Assembly: GCA_016787575.1 (NCBI GenBank)
Contig: JAEUUO010000020.1
Span: forward strand, 186,001 to 250,000
Length of the DNA: 64,000 bases
Origin: Saprospiraceae bacterium
GTDB lineage: Bacteria; Bacteroidota; Bacteroidia; Chitinophagales; Saprospiraceae
Direction: 5' to 3'
Shown: piece by piece, positions 34,714 through 44,492 of the stretch
Layout of the letters: each line of letters starts with the position of its first letter
Position numbering within the stretch: position 1 is the first letter of the stretch
Program-made: the position numbers and the translations under genes
The notes under the pieces: model-generated
What the model was told of the DNA's origin: nothing
Seen by the model: the letters and a program-made list of their open reading frames with translations, nothing else
Databases searched by the model: none

Positions 34714-36012
34714 ATGCTTGAAGATCTGATCCAATTCATTTGGAGGTCTAAAACCGTATTGAATAAACCCTTGCGTTTATCCAATGGAATGCCTATCGAG
34801 GTGATGAATCCGGGATTGTTAAATTCAAATCAAGGTCCTGATTTTTTATTTGCCCAAATTATAATGGATGATGTCATTTGGAATGGTCATGTGGAAATAC
34901 ATTTAAAGTCATCCGATTGGTTGGTTCACAAGCACGACGAAGATCCAAACTATCAAAATATTGTATTGCATGTTGTTTGGGTTCACGACCAGGAAGTCCG
35001 GTATAAAGACCGAATTCTTCCCTGCCTTGAATTGAAAAATTATGTGGATACGGAACTATTGGATCGTTATCAAATTTTAATGAATCAATCTGGTTCAATT
35101 GCATGCAATTCGTTTATAGAAACAATTCCAACTGAACTAAAAACCATTCAGATCGAACGAATGATGGTTGAACGACTCGAACAGAAAACAGGGCAATTAA
35201 AATTGGAACTGGAAAAGACTCAATGGGATTGGGAAGACTTATTTTATAAGAAAATAGCACATTATTTAGTTGCTCCGGTTAATTCAGAAGCCATGGATAG
35301 TTTAACTGCGAAAATAACAAGGCAGTTATTTTTAAAAAACAGTTCGGATTTAATAGAATTACAGTCTTTATTTTTTGGTGTGGCAGGATTCCTTGAATCT
35401 TCTTGTCAGGATGAATATTTTAAATTGTTGAATGCACATTTTTCACATCAACAGTTAAAATACAGCTTGCATACGATGGATGCATTTGAATGGAAACTTT
35501 TGCGATTGCGTCCGGCGCATTTTCCGGCACTGCGTATAGCACAATTAACCGCTTTATTGTTTAAGTTACCGTATCTGTTTTCCTCGATACTGGAGGTTCA
35601 GAAATTAAATTCAATTTACCCATTACTGGATGCAGCCCCCGGTTTGTATTGGGAAAATCATTTTGGTTTCTCAGGAATGAGCAATTCAAAAAATTTGGCC
35701 ACCATTGGAAAGCAAACAAAGGAAATATTGATAATTAATGCCCTTATTCCCTTTTTATTCGCCTACGGTACTGTTCAACAAAAAAATGAATATTGTCATA
35801 GAGCCTTGGATTGGATCCAAAGACTTAAAGCTGAGAAAAACAATATTGTATATATGTGGAAAAGTTTTAATTTTGCAATGGATCATGCCGGTCAAAGTCA
35901 GGGTGGAATTCAATTATTCCGCCATCATTGCATGGATAAAAAATGCAGTTCTTGCCTGATTGGAAATGAAATCCTAAATCACCCCATGAAACATGTTCAT
36001 CGCTCTAGTTGA
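34714..36012 (+). CDS. DUF2851 family protein
   Basis: Function unknown; 432 aa, soluble. MNPGLLNSNQGPDFLFAQI with HVEIHLKSSDW and VLHVVW form the recognisable DUF2851 N-terminal part, which resembles a nuclease-type beta-sheet (inference), while the C-terminal half is helical and ends with four cysteines (CMDKKCSSCLIG, plus the preceding HHC) that may bind a metal. Common in Bacteroidota. Confidence 0.85.
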   Translation: MLEDLIQFIWRSKTVLNKPLRLSNGMPIEVMNPGLLNSNQGPDFLFAQIIMDDVIWNGHVEIHLKSSDWLVHKHDEDPNYQNIVLHVVWVHDQEVRYKDRILPCLELKNYVDTELLDRYQILMNQSGSIACNSFIETIPTELKTIQIERMMVERLEQKTGQLKLELEKTQWDWEDLFYKKIAHYLVAPVNSEAMDSLTAKITRQLFLKNSSDLIELQSLFFGVAGFLESSCQDEYFKLLNAHFSHQQLKYSLHTMDAFEWKLLRLRPAHFPALRIAQLTALLFKLPYLFSSILEVQKLNSIYPLLDAAPGLYWENHFGFSGMSNSKNLATIGKQTKEILIINALIPFLFAYGTVQQKNEYCHRALDWIQRLKAEKNNIVYMWKSFNFAMDHAGQSQGGIQLFRHHCMDKKCSSCLIGNEILNHPMKHVHRSS

Positions 36013-36035
36013 ACTTGATTTTTAAAATAATTCAT

Positions 36036-36701
36036 ATGAAAAACACATTCTTTTTTTCCTTCCTGATTGCTTTATTGTGTCATCAAAATGCAGTTGGACA
36101 GCGCTTTTTTATCGGAGCAAATGCAGCTTTGCAAAGCAGTTGGATATTTTGTTCTACTGATTTTGATGAAGGGGGTTTGCTTGACTTTGAAAGTACGATC
36201 AAACAAGCTTTTGGCATCTACACAGGATATCAATTCACACCTAAATTTGCTTTGGAGTCAGGAGCAATTTACAGTTTCCAGGGACAACATTATGTAACAG
36301 AAGGCAATTCACTGGCTAATTATAAAACCGATTTGGAATATTTAAAAATTCCATTGTTGTTTAATTACCAAACTGATCCCAGTAAGAAATTTTCGATCAT
36401 CAGTCAGATCGGCTTCCAATTTAGTCTGCTTTTAAATGCTGAAAGTTCCAGATATCAGGTTTTTGGCCCATACAGCCCTAAATTAGAAGATGTTAAAGAT
36501 TTCTACAGTTCATTACCAATTGATCTGGTGCTTGGTTTTGGTGTTCAAATGAATTTTAAGAATTACGCTGTTCGATTATTGATTCGCCCGGATTATTCAT
36601 TAACTGATATAGAAAAAACAGATAAAAAGCCAGGATTACGAGCTCCATCTAGTAATTTTACATTTGGCTTGCCTCAAATCGGATTTCATTTTAAACTTTA
36701 A
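36036..36701 (+). CDS. Outer-membrane beta-barrel protein (PorT-like)
   Basis: Probable eight-stranded outer-membrane barrel of the outer-membrane beta-barrel/PorT-like type. Start taken at the ATG at 36036, giving signal MKNTFFFSFLIALLCHQNAVGQ; the in-frame TTG at 36009 adds a spurious extension. Alternating strands such as FGIYTGYQFTPKFALESGAIY, shown in part, LEYLKIPLLFNYQ and GLPQIGFHFKL with a terminal aromatic-like L support the class. 221 aa. Substrate or role unknown. Confidence 0.78.
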   Translation: MKNTFFFSFLIALLCHQNAVGQRFFIGANAALQSSWIFCSTDFDEGGLLDFESTIKQAFGIYTGYQFTPKFALESGAIYSFQGQHYVTEGNSLANYKTDLEYLKIPLLFNYQTDPSKKFSIISQIGFQFSLLLNAESSRYQVFGPYSPKLEDVKDFYSSLPIDLVLGFGVQMNFKNYAVRLLIRPDYSLTDIEKTDKKPGLRAPSSNFTFGLPQIGFHFKL

Positions 36702-36709
36702 ATTTCATT

Positions 36710-37759
36710 TTGCAGAAACTGGTTGCCATTTTATTAAGTCCATTTGCATTTTTATATGGTATTGGCGTCAGTCTCTATCAGGCATTGTTTTTTTCCGGGA
36801 TCATTAAGCCGGTGAAATTTAGTTTCCCTGTAATTGCAGTAGGCAATTTAACTATTGGAGGTACGGGCAAATCACCTCACATCGAATATTTAATTCGTTT
36901 GTTGCAGGATTACATTGAATTGGCCGTTTTAAGCAGGGGATACAAACGCAAAACGGCAGGCTTTTTATTATTGGAAGAAGATACCAAAGTGACTGATTGT
37001 GGCGACGAACCCAAACAAATAAAATTGAATTTTCCGGATATCCCGGTTGCAGTTTCTGAAAGCCGGGCCATTGGCATCCCAAGATTGTTGCGAAACCTTC
37101 CGGAATTGAAATTGATATTATTGGATGATGCTTTTCAACATTTAGCCGTTAAACCAGGCTTAAATATTTTATTGACTGAATATAACAAGCCTTTTTCCAA
37201 TGATTATTTATTGCCAAGTGGACGATTGAGGGAATGGAGATTTGGTGCAGCAAGAGCGGATTGTGTCATTGTTACCAAATGTCCGGATGAAGTACCGGAT
37301 GAAACTATCTGGCGAAATAAATTGCATCTAAAAGCTCATCAAAAGCTTTTTTTCTCTAAGATTCAATATGGAAACCCTTACAATGTCTTTGCACCGGAGA
37401 AACAATTTATTTTGAATCCTGGCTTGCACATTACTTTGATCAGTGCAATCGCTCAATCATCTTATCTTCTTAATTATTTATCAAGCAAAGTAGCTTCAGT
37501 AACAGATTTCAATTTTGAAGATCATCATTATTTTACTCAAATCGAACTTTCAGGCATCTTAGTCAAACACCAACAAATTTCTCATCCTAATAAAATGTTG
37601 CTGACCACACAAAAAGATGCTACCCGTCTGACAGCATTTAAAGATTATTTTGAGGCAAATCAAATTGAGTTGTATGCAATCCCGATTGAGGTAGCTTTTA
37701 TTGACAAATTTGCATTTGATCAATATATCAAAAATTACCTCTTGGAGTATAAAGTATGA
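36710..37759 (+). CDS. lpxK: Tetraacyldisaccharide 4'-kinase
   Basis: Adds the 4'-phosphate to lipid A precursor at the inner membrane. N-terminal membrane anchor (LLSPFAFLYGIGVSLYQALF), Walker A GGTGKSP at about residue 50, SRGYKRK, GDEPKQI, and LDDAFQH are diagnostic. 349 aa is normal. The start is a TTG (36710), as no ATG lies near; overlap with the next gene by ATGA indicates co-translation. Confidence 0.95.
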   Translation: MQKLVAILLSPFAFLYGIGVSLYQALFFSGIIKPVKFSFPVIAVGNLTIGGTGKSPHIEYLIRLLQDYIELAVLSRGYKRKTAGFLLLEEDTKVTDCGDEPKQIKLNFPDIPVAVSESRAIGIPRLLRNLPELKLILLDDAFQHLAVKPGLNILLTEYNKPFSNDYLLPSGRLREWRFGAARADCVIVTKCPDEVPDETIWRNKLHLKAHQKLFFSKIQYGNPYNVFAPEKQFILNPGLHITLISAIAQSSYLLNYLSSKVASVTDFNFEDHHYFTQIELSGILVKHQQISHPNKMLLTTQKDATRLTAFKDYFEANQIELYAIPIEVAFIDKFAFDQYIKNYLLEYKV

Positions 37760-39429
37760 AGAAGTATTTTTTGGTTTGGATGATATTCCAAAATCTGGTA
37801 ATGCATGCTCAGGTTTTTCCAACAAGATCAGACCGTCAGGAAATAGATCAAATGGAAGTCATTAACGGACGCCTTTTAAACATTCATTCAGCCATCCTGC
37901 CTTTAAATCCTTTGCAAACCGTCGAGGAGGTTTATACTAATTTAAAGCCTGATCACAATGCGCTGACAGGACTTGCAAAAAATTACCTGCTTAGTCATGT
38001 GGATGTATTAAATGAAAGTAAAGATTCATCCATTCAAACTTATTTTCAACAAGGTTCATTCAAGCCTCGTTTGAAATATTTTTTTATAGATGGACGAAAT
38101 TTTTTTAGCATATACAGAAAAAATTTTCAATTTTCATTAAATCCATTGCTAGAAATCAAAAGTGGTTGGCAAAAAGAAGGAAGCGAGGTATTGTTGACAA
38201 ACAGGCACGGAATCCGATTAAAATTAAATATTGATAAAAAAGTCAGTGTTTATTCTGATATCACAGACAATCAAATTACAATTCCATTTTACGTAGATAG
38301 TTTTGTTAATTTATACAATGCAATTCCCGGAATAGGATTGTATAAAAGTTACCAATCTAAGATTTTAAAGATAAAGCAGGGTTACGACTATTTATTAGCA
38401 GAAGGTGCAGTTAATTTTAATCTCAGCAATCACATTCAAATAAGTTTGGGCCATGGAAGACATTTTATCGGAAATGGACTGCGCAGTTTATTTTTATCAG
38501 ACTTTGCTGCGCCACAATTTTACCTTAGGTTTAATACCAACATTTGGCGTTTGCATTACCAAAACCTGTTTATGGAATTGAGCCCTGAAACACTTGGAGA
38601 CAGAGGAAATCAATTGTTGCCTAAAAAATATACCGCAAGTCACTATTTAAGCGCTAACCTGACTAAAAACTGGAATGTTGGATTGTTTGAGTCTGTCGTA
38701 TTTGAGCGGAGTCGTGGATTTGAACTTCAATATTTAAATCCGGTAATTCTTTATAGGTATATTGAACATTCATTGGGAAGTCCAGACAATGTTTTTCTTG
38801 GAATTCAAACACAGCTTTTACTTAGAAAAGCAATTTCAGTGTATGGCCAAATTGTATTTGATGAATTTCTACTTAAGGAACTGATCGATCAAAATGGATG
38901 GTGGGGCAATAAGTATGGCATTCAAATGGGAGTCAAATATGTGAATGCATTCGGAATCAAAGGCTTAAATTTTCAATCTGAATGCAATTTAGTAAGGCCA
39001 TATACCTATACTTTCAGGGATAGTTTTGCAAATTACAGTCATTTTAATCAGCCATTGGCGCATCCGCTGGGTGCAAATTTTAAAGAATTTATTTTCAGGA
39101 TAGACTATAAGCCTTTGCAAAAATTACATCTTGAAGCCAAATGGATCTATTTTCACAAGGGTTTGGATGAAGCTAATTTGAATTATGGTGGAAATATTTT
39201 AAAAAATTACAATACAAGATTGCAAGATTATAATAATGAAATTGCACAAGGGATCCTGGAAAAAGTAAATTCAATTAATTTAGAATCTTCTTATGAGTTT
39301 ATTCCGGAATCATACATAGACTTAGATTTATTTTATAGGGCTTCAAATATAAAATTGGAAAAAAAATCTGGTTTTTGGTTTACTGCAGGTATTCGGATGA
39401 ATTTGGATCGATTGCGTTTTGAGTTTTAA
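37756..39429 (+). CDS. RemB/Wzi-like outer-membrane barrel protein
   Basis: Large outer-membrane protein (557 aa) with signal MKKYFLVWMIFQNLVMHAQ, resembling gliding-motility RemB and capsule-assembly Wzi proteins of Bacteroidota: GHGRHFIGNGLRSLFLSD, FGIQ/WGNKYGIQMGVKY and DLFYRAS are the kind of strand/loop seen there. Probably a barrel of 14-18 strands, perhaps polysaccharide- or motility-linked. Placement with lpxK (ATGA overlap) fits an envelope role. Assignment by resemblance only. Confidence 0.65.
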   Translation: MKKYFLVWMIFQNLVMHAQVFPTRSDRQEIDQMEVINGRLLNIHSAILPLNPLQTVEEVYTNLKPDHNALTGLAKNYLLSHVDVLNESKDSSIQTYFQQGSFKPRLKYFFIDGRNFFSIYRKNFQFSLNPLLEIKSGWQKEGSEVLLTNRHGIRLKLNIDKKVSVYSDITDNQITIPFYVDSFVNLYNAIPGIGLYKSYQSKILKIKQGYDYLLAEGAVNFNLSNHIQISLGHGRHFIGNGLRSLFLSDFAAPQFYLRFNTNIWRLHYQNLFMELSPETLGDRGNQLLPKKYTASHYLSANLTKNWNVGLFESVVFERSRGFELQYLNPVILYRYIEHSLGSPDNVFLGIQTQLLLRKAISVYGQIVFDEFLLKELIDQNGWWGNKYGIQMGVKYVNAFGIKGLNFQSECNLVRPYTYTFRDSFANYSHFNQPLAHPLGANFKEFIFRIDYKPLQKLHLEAKWIYFHKGLDEANLNYGGNILKNYNTRLQDYNNEIAQGILEKVNSINLESSYEFIPESYIDLDLFYRASNIKLEKKSGFWFTAGIRMNLDRLRFEF

Positions 39430-39439
39430 TAACAGCTAT

Positions 39440-40702
39440 ATGAAAATTTCATTAATTGTAATTGGGGATGAAATATTGTTGGGACAGGTAATTGATTCCA
39501 ATGCAGCTACGATTGCTAAACTAGTGTATCAGGAAGGCCTGCAAATTTATAAAAAGTGGACAGTAGCCGATAAATCTGATGAAATCCAATTAGCACTCAT
39601 CGAAAGCAGTCAACAATCGGATGTGATTTTAATGACAGGTGGTCTGGGCCCAACCAAAGATGATATAACAAAAAAAAGTCTTGCTGATTTTTTAATGCGG
39701 CCACTGGTTTTTAACACTGTTCAAAAGGACCATCTTGAAAAAATTTTAAAACCTCGTGGGATTCCTGTTACAGAAATGCAATTGCATCAATGTTATATTC
39801 CAGATCAGACCGTTTTATTAGACAATCAAATGGGAACAGCATTGGGGATGTGGATTGAGCAGCAAGGAAAAATTTACGTTTCTATGCCTGGGGTTCCGTA
39901 CGAAATGGAATTTATTATGAAGCATTCGGTTATTCCAAAATTGAGAAATTACCAAGCAGGTAATCGAATCATTCATCAAACCGTTTTTACTGTTGGATTG
40001 GGCGAAACGGAAATCGCATCCAGGATTGAACCTTTATTAATAAATATGCCGGAGCATATTTCAATTGCATATTTGCCTTCCCAGGGTCAGGTAAAAATCA
40101 GGCTTACAGCTTCAGGATCCGATGAAGAAAATATGCAGCAAGAATTGGATGAATATATTGGAATTATTCAAACAGAGCTTGAAGCATCTGTAATTGGAAT
40201 TGGGGAAACTAGTCTCGAACGGGAACTGGGTAAATTACTCAAGGAGCATCACAAGTCCCTTGCAACTGCTGAAAGTTGTACGGGGGGTTATTTGGCTCAT
40301 CGGATTACTTCAATACCGGGTTCTTCCGATTACTTTTTGGGTTCGGTAGTTGCATATCAGAATCGCATCAAGGAAGCCTTGCTGAATGTGTCGAATGAAA
40401 TTTTGGAAGCACAAGGGGCAGTAAGCGAAGCATGTGTAATTGAAATGGTAAAAGGCTGTTGCCGGAAGTTTAATTCCGATTTTGCAATTGCCACCAGTGG
40501 AATAGCTGGACCTGGAGGAGGAAGTCCGGATAAACCAGTTGGGACCGTCTGGATTGCCTATGGTTCAAAAACTCAGATTGAAACAAAAAAATTTCAGTTT
40601 ACCCGTGATCGCATTCGCAATATTGAAGCCAGTGCAAGCTTTGCAATGATATTATTTTGGAAATTTTTGAAAAGCAAAGAATTTCTGAAAGTTGACAATT
40701 AG
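39440..40702 (+). CDS. cinA: CinA-family protein (nicotinamide-nucleotide amidohydrolase/ADP-ribose pyrophosphatase)
   Basis: Two-domain protein: N-terminal MoaB-like COG1058 domain (SLIVIGDEILLGQVID, GGLGPTKDDIT) and C-terminal CinA domain (TAESCTGGYLAHRITSIPGS, ATSGIAGPGGGSPDKPVGTV), which deamidates NMN in pyridine nucleotide salvage. 420 aa is normal. Start moved from TTG 39419 to the ATG at 39440, where MKISLIVIGDE matches the family. Confidence 0.93.
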   Translation: MKISLIVIGDEILLGQVIDSNAATIAKLVYQEGLQIYKKWTVADKSDEIQLALIESSQQSDVILMTGGLGPTKDDITKKSLADFLMRPLVFNTVQKDHLEKILKPRGIPVTEMQLHQCYIPDQTVLLDNQMGTALGMWIEQQGKIYVSMPGVPYEMEFIMKHSVIPKLRNYQAGNRIIHQTVFTVGLGETEIASRIEPLLINMPEHISIAYLPSQGQVKIRLTASGSDEENMQQELDEYIGIIQTELEASVIGIGETSLERELGKLLKEHHKSLATAESCTGGYLAHRITSIPGSSDYFLGSVVAYQNRIKEALLNVSNEILEAQGAVSEACVIEMVKGCCRKFNSDFAIATSGIAGPGGGSPDKPVGTVWIAYGSKTQIETKKFQFTRDRIRNIEASASFAMILFWKFLKSKEFLKVDN

Positions 40703-40752
40703 AAGTTTTTTACAAATGATGATCTATTGATATATATTAAGGAGATCGCCAG

Positions 40753-40795
40753 AAACTCAATAGTCTGAGCTTCCATATTTTTAACTACTGAGTTT
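40753..40795 (+). repeat. Long imperfect inverted repeat after cinA
   Basis: AAACTCAATAGT (40753-40764) faces ACTACTGAGTTT (40784-40795): 11 of 12 positions pair, 19-base loop. No T-run follows, so not a simple terminator. The rest of the 284-base cinA to E2 gap is AT-rich with no open frame or clear promoter. Confidence 0.4.
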
Positions 40796-40986
40796 ACTCT
40801 TGTAAATGAGGAGTTTGAAAAATTCAATTTTGAAGTTAGAGGGGCTTATAGATGTTCCTACAAATATTTAAAAAAACAATATTTATAAGCGTAGCATTTG
40901 GAATATATATTTTAAAAGCTTCTAAATTAAGGCTTTGCACTCATAGAATCCGCTAAATCTGTTTTATTTTTACCCAAATTTTCAAA

Positions 40987-42294
40987 ATGGCGAAAGTCGA
41001 ACTTATCATGCCTAAAATGGGCGAAAGCATTATGGAGGCAACCATTCTCAAGTGGCTTAAAAAGCCGGGGGATTCAGTTGAAATGGATGAAACCATCCTT
41101 GAAATAGCCACTGATAAAGTTGACAGTGAAATCCCTTCACCTGCTAAAGGAATTGTTTCTCAGCTGCTTTTTAAAGAAAACGATGTAGTGCCAATCGGTA
41201 AAGTCATTGCAATTCTCGATACCGAAGGAAGTGCAGCTGGAACGGGATCTGATCCTGTACCAACGGAAAATGCAGATCAGGGGCCTTTAAAAACGACCGC
41301 GACTGCTGCACCCAACACAGCAACGAAAGCTGATCAAGGCATCCAAAAAGCGACAACATCCAGATTTTATTCTCCCCTTGTAAGAAACATAGCAAAAGAA
41401 GAACATATATCAATTCAACAATTAGATGCTATTGCCGGATCCGGACTTGAAGGAAGGGTGACTAAAAGAGATTTAATGTCATTTATTGAACAAAATAAAC
41501 AGGGGCGAGTTAATGAACGTCCAGCTCAACCGCTGGCTCCTCCAAGTGAACCCGTTGCATCGATTGCAGCAAAATCAATTTCAGGAAATGTAGAAATCAT
41601 TGAAATGGATCGCATGCGAAAAATGATTGCCGAGCACATGGTCATGAGCAAACATACCTCTCCGCATGTAACTTCATTTGTTGAAGTGGATGTCACCAAC
41701 ATCGTTCAGTGGAGGGATAAAATTAAGGACGCATTTTTGAAAAAATACAACCAAAAAATCACCTTTACTCCTATATTCATAGAAGCTATTGCAAAAGCGA
41801 TTAAAGATTATCCTTTAATCAATGTATCTGTTCAAGGAACACAAATCATTAGAAAGATCGATATTAATATTGGAATGGCAGCAGCATTGCCTACAGGAAA
41901 TTTAATAGTTCCAGTTATAAAAAATGCAGATCGCTTAAATTTGGCAGGATTGACCTACCAAGTAAATGACCTAGCAGAAAGAGCGCGAAACAATAAATTA
42001 AAACCAGACGAAATTCAGGACGGCACTTTTACACTTACCAATGTTGGTACCTTTGGAAATGTAATGGGCACACCCATTATCAACCAACCGCAGGTAGCAA
42101 TTATGGCCGTTGGGGCCATTCGAAAAAAACCAGCGGTGGTTGAAACACCCCAGGGAGACACCATTGGCATTCGCCAAATGATGTTTTTATCAATGTCTTA
42201 TGACCACAGGGTTGTGGATGGGGCATTAGGAGGCTCTTTTATTAAAAAAGTTGCAGACTATTTGGAGCAATTTGATATTAAGCAAACTATTTAA
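40987..42294 (+). CDS. 2-oxo acid dehydrogenase E2 (dihydrolipoyl acyltransferase)
   Basis: Core acyltransferase of a 2-oxoacid dehydrogenase complex. Lipoyl domain (1-78) with lipoylated Lys44 in EIATDKVDSE; linker rich in Ala/Pro/Thr; E1/E3-binding domain (about 128-165, SPLVRNIAKEEHISIQQL); catalytic domain from about 200 with SYDHRVVDGALGG at the C-terminus (active-site His and Asp). Substrate (branched-chain, 2-oxoglutarate or pyruvate) cannot be told; E1 and E3 genes are not in the window. Confidence 0.93.
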   Translation: MAKVELIMPKMGESIMEATILKWLKKPGDSVEMDETILEIATDKVDSEIPSPAKGIVSQLLFKENDVVPIGKVIAILDTEGSAAGTGSDPVPTENADQGPLKTTATAAPNTATKADQGIQKATTSRFYSPLVRNIAKEEHISIQQLDAIAGSGLEGRVTKRDLMSFIEQNKQGRVNERPAQPLAPPSEPVASIAAKSISGNVEIIEMDRMRKMIAEHMVMSKHTSPHVTSFVEVDVTNIVQWRDKIKDAFLKKYNQKITFTPIFIEAIAKAIKDYPLINVSVQGTQIIRKIDINIGMAAALPTGNLIVPVIKNADRLNLAGLTYQVNDLAERARNNKLKPDEIQDGTFTLTNVGTFGNVMGTPIINQPQVAIMAVGAIRKKPAVVETPQGDTIGIRQMMFLSMSYDHRVVDGALGGSFIKKVADYLEQFDIKQTI

Positions 42295-44492
42295 TGATCC
42301 ATTTTTGGTGGATGCGAATTATATTTTCGTTGGCTTGTGTATGCATATTGGCAAGCAATCCATTTCATTTGTACAGTCAAGACCAAAAGGATTTTTTACA
42401 AAAAGCAAGACTGGCATTTGATTCAAAAGACTACTATGCAGCAAATGTTGCATATAAAAATACTTCTGTTGCAAAATCTCAAAATAAAGGAGATTTATTC
42501 AAAGCTGCTTACAGCAGCTATCAATCAAATGATCTGGAATTTTCATTAAAATGCTTTGAACAACTTGAGCGCTTTTCCGGAGATAAAGAATTGTTATTTT
42601 ATCGAGCTAAAATTTATCAACAACTCAATGAATTTGATCAAGCGCAGATTTACTATAAAAAATACCTTCAAAATATTTCTAAAAAGGATAAAGCTGTTTC
42701 TTTTTGTAAAAATGAATTGCTGCGTTGCCAAACAGGCAAATTAATAAAACGAAAAGCTGCTATGGCTTTTGTGGTACCTTTAAGTACTTCAATCAATACA
42801 CTGGATAATGAGTATTCTATTTTTCCGGATAAGTTTCAAAGCAATCAATATTATTTATCCGCAGAACGAGCTGGTAATGAAGGTGGGAAAAGAAATGAAC
42901 ATGGATTATTAGATACTGAACACGGCATTTATTTTGCAGATGTTTTTAAAGTAAGCGAACAAGCAGAAGTTTGGACCGTTTTACCAAAATTAAGTACAGC
43001 CTGGAATAGCAGCATGCATGACGCAGTTGTGGGCTATTTAAATAAAGCTCCAATTATTCTTCAATCGCGTACAGATCAAAAATGCAAATTTATCCTTGAT
43101 CCTTACAATGATGATGCAGTTCATTTAAAATATCCGGAATTTGTTGGCCCTCTTTACCCGGAAATTGGAGATCATTCCATTACACTGTTTCAAGACAGCA
43201 TTTTAATTTTTTCTAGTTGCAGAATGGGTGGATATGGTGGTTATGACTTATACCTTTCAATAAAGCGGGATACCCATTGGACCAATGCAATTAATTTAGG
43301 ATCTGGAATTAATGGTCCATTTAATGAGAAAGATCCTTTTCTTGCCAATGATGGACAAACTTTGTATTACTCATCAGATAATTTACAATCGATCGGAGGA
43401 TTTGATATTTTTAAAACGAAGTTTCATCCAGAAGCAGAACAATGGGAGAAACCAATCAATTTAGGAATCCCAATCAATTCAGCAGGAGATGACCAACATT
43501 TTATTTTAAGTTCAGATGGTTTGTCTGGAATTTTCAGTTCAAATAGAAAGTCTACCAGTCAGGGAGGTTTCGATTTATATAAATCATTTTTTCATAATGA
43601 GTTGATCGAACAGTTGCAATTTCCACAGGGAAGTCCATTGACAATACTTGTAGAGAATTCGCTTGATGATCAAGTCGCATTGTTTGGGGTAAACAATCAA
43701 AATTTTAAATTTAAAAAAGAACAAGAAAGGAAGGAATTAAATGTGGAGCCACTTTACTATAAAGATCAAGAGCTGTTGACAGATCCGAAAAATTTAAGAA
43801 TTGCTGCACAAATACTGGAATGGATGAAAATATATCCGGAATTGACCATTGGTTTGTATGGGCATGCATTTGAAGAATCTCCAATATCAATAAATCTATA
43901 TTTTTCAATTCAAAAAGCGAGTGAGTTAAAAAATTATTTGGAGTCAAATGGAATTTCAAAAAGTAGAATCAAATTATTTGGCTTGGGTGCTTCTTTTCCT
44001 AAAGCCAGAACACAAATCAATGGAAATCCTTCAGTTCTTTCTGAAAAATTTAACAAACAAATAGAGTATACATTACATGCACCTGCTCATCTTCCTATTC
44101 AAGTGAATTACAGAAGCATACCGATTCCTGCAGCCTTAATTCCAGAGCATCCATTTAATTTTAGCAGCATGCGAAATGGTATTAGTTATTCCATTTTTTT
44201 AGGTAAGGCACAATCTGTTTTAAATCATGCGAGCATGAAAAATTCGGAGGCACAATTTTTTGTTGAGCAGGATGAAGAAACTGCGGTTTATAATTATTAT
44301 TTAGGTGTCTATAAAAACTTTGATGCTGCATATGCAGCTATTTCAAAATTAGAGTATGCCACAAGTGAAAAACCTGAGATTTTTGTATTCAAAGATGGAA
44401 CTAAATTAAACAGAAAGCAAATTATCGATCATGTAGTTGAAGATGCCGATTTAATCCGCTATCTTAACTATTTAAATGAATTGAAAAAATGA
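42294..44492 (+). CDS. PorE-like TPR/PD40 protein with degenerate OmpA and SPOR-like C-terminus
   Basis: Envelope protein of 732 aa. Signal about 1-28 (FSLACVCILASNPFHLYSQ), TPR-like helices (30-145), PD40 propeller blades (about 290-445, GGYGGYDLYLS, GGFDIFKT, QGGFDLYKS), then an OmpA-like domain (about 490-590) where IGLYGHAFEESP and SIQKASELKNYL have lost the usual Asp and Arg that bind diaminopimelate. The end (YYLGVYKNFDAAYAAISKL, plus FVFKDG) resembles a SPOR peptidoglycan-binding fold. Architecture resembles T9SS-associated PorE. ATG shares one base with the E2 stop. Confidence 0.75.
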   Translation: MIHFWWMRIIFSLACVCILASNPFHLYSQDQKDFLQKARLAFDSKDYYAANVAYKNTSVAKSQNKGDLFKAAYSSYQSNDLEFSLKCFEQLERFSGDKELLFYRAKIYQQLNEFDQAQIYYKKYLQNISKKDKAVSFCKNELLRCQTGKLIKRKAAMAFVVPLSTSINTLDNEYSIFPDKFQSNQYYLSAERAGNEGGKRNEHGLLDTEHGIYFADVFKVSEQAEVWTVLPKLSTAWNSSMHDAVVGYLNKAPIILQSRTDQKCKFILDPYNDDAVHLKYPEFVGPLYPEIGDHSITLFQDSILIFSSCRMGGYGGYDLYLSIKRDTHWTNAINLGSGINGPFNEKDPFLANDGQTLYYSSDNLQSIGGFDIFKTKFHPEAEQWEKPINLGIPINSAGDDQHFILSSDGLSGIFSSNRKSTSQGGFDLYKSFFHNELIEQLQFPQGSPLTILVENSLDDQVALFGVNNQNFKFKKEQERKELNVEPLYYKDQELLTDPKNLRIAAQILEWMKIYPELTIGLYGHAFEESPISINLYFSIQKASELKNYLESNGISKSRIKLFGLGASFPKARTQINGNPSVLSEKFNKQIEYTLHAPAHLPIQVNYRSIPIPAALIPEHPFNFSSMRNGISYSIFLGKAQSVLNHASMKNSEAQFFVEQDEETAVYNYYLGVYKNFDAAYAAISKLEYATSEKPEIFVFKDGTKLNRKQIIDHVVEDADLIRYLNYLNELKK

